DNA of 5,847 bases from Eubacteriales bacterium (GTDB lineage: Bacteria > Bacillota > Clostridia > Christensenellales > CAG-138). The notes under the pieces are model-generated. The model had not been told where the DNA came from. It made no database searches and saw only the letters and a list, made by a program, of their open reading frames with translations. Shown here piece by piece: positions 1-4,256 of the stretch (position 1 is its first letter; every line of letters begins with the position of its first letter). The stretch spans positions 1 to 5,847 of the forward strand of contig JAUYTF010000013.1 in the NCBI GenBank assembly GCA_030695285.1. The letters are read 5' to 3'. Made by a program: the position numbers and the translations under genes.

Positions 1-1505
1 GCAATGTATACTTCGTTGGCAACCACAAGGTAATCCAATGCAACATCCGTGATATCACTGAGCGTAAGCGATTGGAGTCCGCATTAGAAAAAGAAAAACG
101 CATGTTCGAAATCACCTTGATCTCCGTTGGCGACGGCGTGATTTCCTGTAACAACAAAAGTCGCATCGTCTTCTTAAATAAAGCCGCTGAGTTATTGACG
201 GGGTGGACGCAGGACGACGCGAAGAATCAACCGCTGGAAACCGTATTTAATATCGTCGATGAGTATTCGCGGAGGGTGAGTAAAAACATAGTGAAAGAAG
301 CCATCGAGAATGCGAATGTTTTCGATCGAGGTCTGCATATTCTCCTTATTTCCAAATTCGGTATCGAGCGCTCTGTAGAATATACGGTTGCGCCGATCAT
401 CGAGGACAACGGTGCCGTAGTCGGTAGCGTGCTTGTGTTTCACGATTTTTCAGATAAACGGCGTGAGGAGAAGAAAATCGAGTTCCTCAGCTATCACGAT
501 CAGTTGACCGGGTTGTATAATCGTCGTTTTTTTGAAGAAGAGCTCTGGCGCCTGGACACAAAGAGAAACCTTCCACTCGCTCTGGTGATGGGCGATGTAA
601 ATGGCTTAAAGCTTGTCAACGATTCATTCGGACACGCTGCCGGCGATGAATTGCTCAAAAAGGTGGCTTCCATCCTACAGGCAGGCTGCCGCGCGGACGA
701 TATTTTAGCACGCCTCGGCGGCGATGAGTTTGTTATTATCTTGCCAAAGACCGATTCGCACGGCGCGGAGAACGTAATACAACGTATCAAGGATTTGATG
801 GACAACGAAAAAATCGGAGCCGTCGATCTGTCTGTCTCCTTCGGTTACGAAATCAAGCAGCAGGAGCATGAGAGCGTGCAGGCCGTTTTCAAGAGCGCGG
901 AGGATCATCTCTACCGGCACAAGCTTTACGAGAGTATGAGTATGCGCAGCCAAACGATCAGCCTCGTTCTAAATGCGCTTTTTGAGAAAAACACACGTGA
1001 AATGATGCATTCCAAGCGCGTTGGCGAGATTGCAGAACTCATCGCCATCAAGATGGGTCTGAGCGAGGAAACCGTTCGAAACCTGAAAACCGCAGGATTG
1101 ATGCATGACATCGGAAAAATCGGCATCGACGAATCCATCCTCAACAAGCCTTCTCGGCTCACCGCTCCTGAGTGGGAGGAGATGAAGCGCCACCCCGAGA
1201 TCGGATACCGCATATTAAGCTCCGTCAGCGAATTCTCGGAGATTGCCGTCTGCGTTTTGGAGCATCATGAGCGCTGGGACGGAACCGGATACCCGCGCGG
1301 TCTGAAGGGAAGTGAAATCTGCCTCGATGCGCGCATAATCGGCTTTGCTGATGCTTACGACGCAATGACCTGCGGCAGAACCTATCGAAACGCTCTTAAC
1401 GCCAAGGAAGCGCTCAAGGAGATTTACGCCTGTCAGGGCGCACAATTCGATCCCGATATCGTTCGGCTGTTTACCGCAGAAGTGCTAGAAGCAGTTGAAG
1501 CATAG
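1..1505 (+). CDS. PAS-GGDEF-HD-GYP bifunctional cyclic-di-GMP synthase/phosphodiesterase (5' partial)
   Basis: Sensor protein predicted both to make cyclic-di-GMP (GGDEF) and to hydrolyse it (HD-GYP). The frame is open from base 3 to the TAG at 1503-1505, giving 500 visible residues (residue n starts at base 3n). Residues 1-23 are the tail of an upstream PAS domain, ending in the typical D-I-T-E-R-K-R linker, so the TTG at 72 is not a real start and the gene begins outside the window. A complete second PAS spans about 35-157. The GGDEF domain (about 161-308) opens with H-D-Q-L-T-G-L-Y-N-R; its GGDEF active site is intact at 239-243 and the RxxD product-inhibition site (R-A-D-D, 230-233) lies five residues before it. 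The HD-GYP domain (about 320-495) keeps its metal-binding signature: H336, HD at 368-369, H397, HHERWDGTGYP at 421-431 and D450. I see no transmembrane segment in the visible part. Both enzyme domains look competent; which activity dominates cannot be told from sequence. Confidence 0.95.
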   Translation, partial: NVYFVGNHKVIQCNIRDITERKRLESALEKEKRMFEITLISVGDGVISCNNKSRIVFLNKAAELLTGWTQDDAKNQPLETVFNIVDEYSRRVSKNIVKEAIENANVFDRGLHILLISKFGIERSVEYTVAPIIEDNGAVVGSVLVFHDFSDKRREEKKIEFLSYHDQLTGLYNRRFFEEELWRLDTKRNLPLALVMGDVNGLKLVNDSFGHAAGDELLKKVASILQAGCRADDILARLGGDEFVIILPKTDSHGAENVIQRIKDLMDNEKIGAVDLSVSFGYEIKQQEHESVQAVFKSAEDHLYRHKLYESMSMRSQTISLVLNALFEKNTREMMHSKRVGEIAELIAIKMGLSEETVRNLKTAGLMHDIGKIGIDESILNKPSRLTAPEWEEMKRHPEIGYRILSSVSEFSEIAVCVLEHHERWDGTGYPRGLKGSEICLDARIIGFADAYDAMTCGRTYRNALNAKEALKEIYACQGAQFDPDIVRLFTAEVLEAVEA

Positions 1506-1723
1506 GAACTAAGCCTAGCAGTAGTCATTTATAAAAAGGTATGTACTCGAAAACAGTTGTTTTTACATCAAGCCATTGCATTTTCTGAAAATCATAGGGC
1601 ATGATTTCGCGCCCAAACCAGCCTGATTCGCGCTCTGCTTGCAGCCATTTTCATCTGCTCCAACACTTTTCTTACTCCCCGCCAACGTTTCTCGCGATTG
1701 TATCGCTTCGTGAGGGTTAGCCA

Positions 1724-1768
1724 AAAACAAAAGGTCGTCATTTAACGGCCTTTTGTTTTGCTTTTTTT
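1724..1768 (+). terminator. Intrinsic terminator
   Basis: A 15-bp stem (1724-1738 with 1745-1759, one G·T wobble) encloses a 6-nt loop and is followed, after two bases, by seven T residues (1762-1768). The stem core GGTCGT/ACGGCC is G+C-rich and its base is A/T-paired. This is a typical Rho-independent terminator for rightward transcription, likely ending the PAS-GGDEF-HD-GYP transcript and insulating the kinase operon. The A-run on the left (1723-1727) could give weaker termination leftward. Confidence 0.8.
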
Positions 1769-1812
1769 GTTGATTCCAGCCAACATTTCATCCAAATAGC
1801 ATCTTAGCTTTC

Positions 1813-1841
1813 TTGCATCTGTCCGTTAGCCCATATATAAT
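1813..1841 (+). promoter_or_regulatory. Sigma-A-type promoter for the HTH-kinase operon
   Basis: A perfect -10 box TATAAT (1836-1841) lies 17 bp behind a -35-like TTGCAT (1813-1818, three of six matches to TTGACA). It sits just downstream of the terminator at 1724-1768 and upstream of the HTH gene, where an operon promoter is expected. The predicted transcription start near 1848 gives a leader of about 145 nt before the start codon at 1994. The -35 box is weak, so an activator is possible. Confidence 0.6.
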
Positions 1842-1980
1842 GAGGAACTAGATAAAGCTGTATCACAACGTTAATTCCGTGTTTTCGCACATGAAAATCT
1901 AGTCTTATGCTAATTCGCGAGGCAGTCTTTTACGAGTGTTGTTTAGCACGCAGCGGGATGCGTTTCACATCGATAAGGAA

Positions 1981-1990
1981 ACGGGGTGAT
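1981..1990 (+). promoter_or_regulatory. Ribosome binding site that fixes the HTH start
   Basis: ACGGGGTGAT matches the extended consensus AGGAGGTGAT at 8 of 10 positions, with the GGGG run ending 7 nt before the ATG at 1994. Neither in-frame ATG further upstream (1907, 1958) has a comparable site, so translation most likely begins at 1994. Confidence 0.75.
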
Positions 1991-1993
1991 GGC

Positions 1994-2455
1994 ATGGATC
2001 AGTTTCAAGAAAAACCGTTGAGCATCACAAAACTCCTGTTGGAGCGCCTTTTTCAAGCGCCGGATGTCAAAACATACCTGCGCGATAACGCGTGCCATAT
2101 GGAAATGCCGGCTTTTGACCGCTTCATCTGCGCGCTGTGTGAAGAGCTCTCGCTCTCCCGCGCCGCCGTGATCACGCGCTCCGATATTCCGCGAAACTAT
2201 GCCTATCAGCTTTTTAACGGCATTCGAAAGCCTTCGCGCGACAAGGTTATTCAACTTGCCTTCGGGTTTGGCCTTGATGTAGACGGCGCACAAGAGCTCT
2301 TGAAAATTGCGCGGCAGGCGCCGCTCTATCCGAAGATACCAAGAGATATCGTGATATTGCGCTGTCTGCATGAGAAGCGAAGCGTTTGGGACGCACAGAA
2401 CACACTTGACGACATGCAGTTGACGCTGCTCGGGCGGGAGGATAAAAATGAGTGA
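1994..2455 (+). CDS. XRE-like helix-turn-helix regulator paired with a Ser/Thr kinase
   Basis: Small cytoplasmic protein of 153 residues, predicted to bind DNA. An HTH of the XRE/Cro type covers about residues 54-103: a first helix at S-R-A-A-V-I-T-R-S-D, a recognition helix around P-R-N-Y-A-Y-Q-L-F-N-G, then K-P-S-R-D-K-V-I-Q-L-A-F-G-F-G-L. The stretch from 109 on (A-P-L-Y-P-K-I-P-R-D) and the C-terminal helices fit a family I recall next to Ser/Thr kinases in Clostridia. Residues 1-50 are helical with no recognised domain. A longer frame begins at ATG 1907, but its 29 extra residues look unlike a domain and lack a ribosome site, whereas 1994 has an excellent one. The stop overlaps the kinase start by 8 nt (ATGAGTGA), which implies translational coupling. 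It may control its own operon or be the output, possibly a substrate, of the kinase; that role is inferred. Its target DNA is unknown. Confidence 0.85.
   Translation: MDQFQEKPLSITKLLLERLFQAPDVKTYLRDNACHMEMPAFDRFICALCEELSLSRAAVITRSDIPRNYAYQLFNGIRKPSRDKVIQLAFGFGLDVDGAQELLKIARQAPLYPKIPRDIVILRCLHEKRSVWDAQNTLDDMQLTLLGREDKNE
2435..2442 (+). promoter_or_regulatory. Ribosome binding site of the kinase, inside the HTH gene
   Basis: GGGAGGAT lies within the last codons of the HTH gene, with GGAG 7 nt before the kinase ATG at 2448. It confirms that start and supports coupled translation across the 8-nt overlap. Confidence 0.7.
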
Positions 2456-4076
2456 CACGCAGGCAACCGGATCGCCCTTTGAACTCGACGATTCCCGCTA
2501 CCCCGTCGCTTTTTTTGCGGACTATGAAGCGCTTGCCTGTCTTTCCGTCAGCAAAAGCGCCGAGACCTTGCGCGTGCGAAACCGCACAACGGGCGACCAT
2601 TTTCTCGCCAAGTGTTACTGGGGTGAGAGTCGCTCGTCCGGGCTGACGGAGTCCGGCGTTTTAAAGAAGCTGAACCATCCCGGCATTCCCGGATTCGTTG
2701 CGGAATATCAAAATGAAAGCATGCACTGTATGGTGCGGGAATATGTCGAGGGCCTGCCGCTGCATGCATTCGCATCCGAAACACCCCCTTCGCCCGGGCA
2801 AACTGTCGCAATCGCCTCGCAGATCTGCGATATCCTTGCTTACCTGCATCGGCAGTCGCCGCCCATTATTCACCGCGACATCAAGCCGCAGAATATCATC
2901 ATCGATTCCGCTCACAAAGCCTGGCTCATCGACTTTGGAATTTCGCGGGAGTACGACGACTCCGCAAGCAAGGATACGCAGTACTTTGGCACTGTGGATT
3001 TTGCGCCTCCCGAACAATACGGCTTTTCACAGACCGATCACAGAACAGATATTTTTTCACTTGGCGTGCTGATCGGGTGGCTGCTCACAGGTGAATCACA
3101 GCCGAGAAAAGCGATGCCAAAGCTTGAGTCGCCGCGCCTGCAAAAAATCGTAAAAACCTGCACCGAGCTCACGCCGGATCGCCGTTACTCCTCCGCAGAG
3201 CAGGTGAAAAAAGCGCTTCTTCACGCGGACGGACATTTGCAAAAGCGCATCCTTCGCGTTGCCTGCTGTCTAGCGGCTTCTATCGCCTGCCTCTGCGCGG
3301 GATTTTGGATCGGACGGCATACCGACTATACCCCCGCGCTGTTGGCCCCGAAGCGCGTCTCGTTTGAGGAGCCCCTCATCGAGCAGGCGGTGCGCCAGTC
3401 ACTGGGGTTGGATCAGCACACGCCGATTTCGGAAGACGATTTGCTGAGCGTCACCGAGCTGTATATTTTCGGCAACCGGGCATCGTTGACCCCTGCGGAA
3501 TACTCTGCTGCGCAAAACGGCATGGGTTTACAGGATGAGAGCATCCGTAACGGCGGTATTCGGTCTTTGCAGGATCTAACGAAGCTAAAGCATCTCAAGA
3601 TCATCCGTATCGCGCTACAGGATATTGCGGATCTATCCCCGCTTGCCAAACTCGCTTCGCTGGAAATCATCGATTTGAACCATAACCCCATCGAGGACAC
3701 CGCTCCTCTTGCCTGCCTGTATTCCCTGCGTGAACTGTGCATGTTTGACTCCCGCGTGAGCGATTTTTCAGCGCTCTTTGCCTGTTCCCTGCTGGAAACC
3801 ATAGATGCTGGCAAAACGCGCGTCGTCTCACTGGATGCATTTGCCGGCATCATGAGCCTCAAGCGCCTGAAGGTGCGAAATACGACGCTAGACACGCTTG
3901 ACGGCATCGGCTCGCTGGCCGGGCTGGAGCAGCTGGAGCTGACCGCCGTGCGGGATCGCAACCTCGCGCCGCTCAATGCACTCCCGCTCCTAAAAGAAGT
4001 CTTCCTCAGCGAAAGCCTGCGCGAGGAAGCGGCGCGCGATCTGCCGGATGCGGCATTCCGAATCACATTTTTTTGA
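2448..4076 (+). CDS. Membrane Ser/Thr protein kinase with extracellular leucine-rich repeats
   Basis: A 542-residue receptor-like kinase. The N-terminal Hanks-type domain (about 22-260) has the ATP-anchoring Lys K55 (L-A-K-C), a likely helix-C Glu E68, catalytic loop H-R-D-I-K-P-Q-N (142-149), D-F-G (162-164), G-T-V-D-F-A-P-P-E (181-189), D201 of helix F and R246. Being an RD kinase, it may be switched by activation-loop phosphorylation; T177, Y179 and T182 are candidates. The usual Gly-rich loop is missing: S-V-S-K-S-A stands at 33-38. One membrane span (about 270-289) follows K266/R267/R270, giving kinase in and C-terminus out. Outside are an N-cap-like segment (303-340) and six 22-residue LRR units beginning at L383, 405, 427, 449, 471 and 493, then a cap from L515. 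Most bacterial receptor kinases carry PASTA repeats here instead. Start ATG 2448 has the site GGGAGGAT (2435-2442) and overlaps the HTH stop. Ligand and substrates are unknown. Confidence 0.93.
   Translation: MSDTQATGSPFELDDSRYPVAFFADYEALACLSVSKSAETLRVRNRTTGDHFLAKCYWGESRSSGLTESGVLKKLNHPGIPGFVAEYQNESMHCMVREYVEGLPLHAFASETPPSPGQTVAIASQICDILAYLHRQSPPIIHRDIKPQNIIIDSAHKAWLIDFGISREYDDSASKDTQYFGTVDFAPPEQYGFSQTDHRTDIFSLGVLIGWLLTGESQPRKAMPKLESPRLQKIVKTCTELTPDRRYSSAEQVKKALLHADGHLQKRILRVACCLAASIACLCAGFWIGRHTDYTPALLAPKRVSFEEPLIEQAVRQSLGLDQHTPISEDDLLSVTELYIFGNRASLTPAEYSAAQNGMGLQDESIRNGGIRSLQDLTKLKHLKIIRIALQDIADLSPLAKLASLEIIDLNHNPIEDTAPLACLYSLRELCMFDSRVSDFSALFACSLLETIDAGKTRVVSLDAFAGIMSLKRLKVRNTTLDTLDGIGSLAGLEQLELTAVRDRNLAPLNALPLLKEVFLSESLREEAARDLPDAAFRITFF
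3594..3989 (+). repeat. Six in-frame 66-bp leucine-rich repeat units in the kinase
   Basis: Six consecutive 22-codon units encode the kinase LRRs (residues 383-514). The pattern is roughly L-x-x-L/I-x-L/I-x-x-x-x-I/V-x-D-x-S/A-P/A-L-x-x-L-x-x. Units two to five have diverged, with D-L-S-P-L clearest in the first. The period is exact at protein level, but the DNA copies are too diverged to be recent duplications. Confidence 0.8.
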
Positions 4077-4097
4077 TTGTCATTTCACAAAGACAGT

Positions 4098-4127
4098 TTG
4101 CAGCATCATTGCTCGACGGTATATAAA
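4098..4127 (+). promoter_or_regulatory. Possible promoter upstream of the lipoprotein hairpin
   Basis: TTGCAG (4098-4103) and TATAAA (4122-4127) are 18 bp apart. Transcription would begin near 4134, just ahead of the hairpin at 4150-4192, so the hairpin would sit in the lipoprotein leader. Both boxes are imperfect and the region is AT-rich, so chance is a real possibility. Confidence 0.3.
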
Positions 4128-4149
4128 CAAAACTATCTTTTTCGTACCG

Positions 4150-4192
4150 AAAAACCTGAATGTGTGCAGCCTGCATACCGATTCAGGTTTTT
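4150..4192 (+). terminator. Composite hairpin terminator after the kinase (or leader attenuator)
   Basis: A perfect 12-bp outer stem, AAAAACCTGAAT (4150-4161) with ATTCAGGTTTTT (4181-4192), is capped by a 7-bp inner stem (4162-4168 with 4172-4178, one G·T) around a GCC loop, with two unpaired bases (4179-4180). The T-run of the 3' arm continues into TTGTTGTGTT. This fits an intrinsic terminator for the HTH-kinase operon; the A-run on the left makes it plausibly bidirectional. It lies 73 bp past the kinase stop and 64 bp before the lipoprotein start, so partial read-through could also link the two. Confidence 0.75.
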
Positions 4193-4242
4193 GTTGTGTT
4201 ACAGTTCAATCAACAGAAACGCGCGCGATTGTGCGCGGCAAG

Positions 4243-4248
4243 AAAGGG
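4243..4248 (+). promoter_or_regulatory. Ribosome binding site of the lipoprotein gene
   Basis: AAAGGG ends 8 nt before the ATG at 4257. A short G+C-rich hairpin (4222-4227 with 4232-4237, loop ATTG) lies directly upstream and might affect ribosome access. Confidence 0.6.
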
Positions 4249-4256
4249 TATCGATC

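Larger units (their letters stand above)
1506..1906. other. Intergenic region with terminator and promoter
   Basis: About 400 bp (488 bp to the preferred next start at 1994) without a convincing gene. The left part is AT-rich and holds two small perfect inverted repeats: AAATCAT/ATGATTT at 1589-1607 and GCGAT/ATCGC at 1694-1706. A strong terminator hairpin follows at 1724-1768, then a promoter at 1813-1841. The only reading frame of note is a 49-codon one on the minus strand (1741 down to 1592), which I do not call a gene. No terminator lies directly behind the stop at 1505, so transcripts of the cyclic-di-GMP gene probably carry a tail of about 220 nt to the hairpin. Confidence 0.7.

Noticed and set aside
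72..74. TTG at 72 as the start of the PAS-GGDEF-HD-GYP gene
   Set aside because: The frame stays open to base 3 and encodes a PAS-domain tail ending in D-I-T-E-R-K-R, so 72 is internal.
1548..1565. Hairpin AAAAC/GTTTT shortly after the first gene as its terminator
   Set aside because: The stem is only 5 bp and purely A/T plus one G·C pair; the hairpin at 1724-1768 is far stronger.
1907..1993. Longer HTH protein starting at ATG 1907
   Set aside because: No ribosome site precedes 1907 or 1958, and the 29 extra residues look like translated leader; a near-consensus site precedes ATG 1994.
1943..2458. 171-codon minus-strand frame opposite the HTH gene
   Set aside because: It mirrors a clear coding region on the other strand, has no recognisable domain, and its composition is what antisense of a G+C-balanced gene gives.
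3413..4066. 217-codon minus-strand frame opposite the kinase LRR region
   Set aside because: It is a Ser/Arg-rich shadow of the leucine repeats (antisense of the 66-bp units), with no domain.
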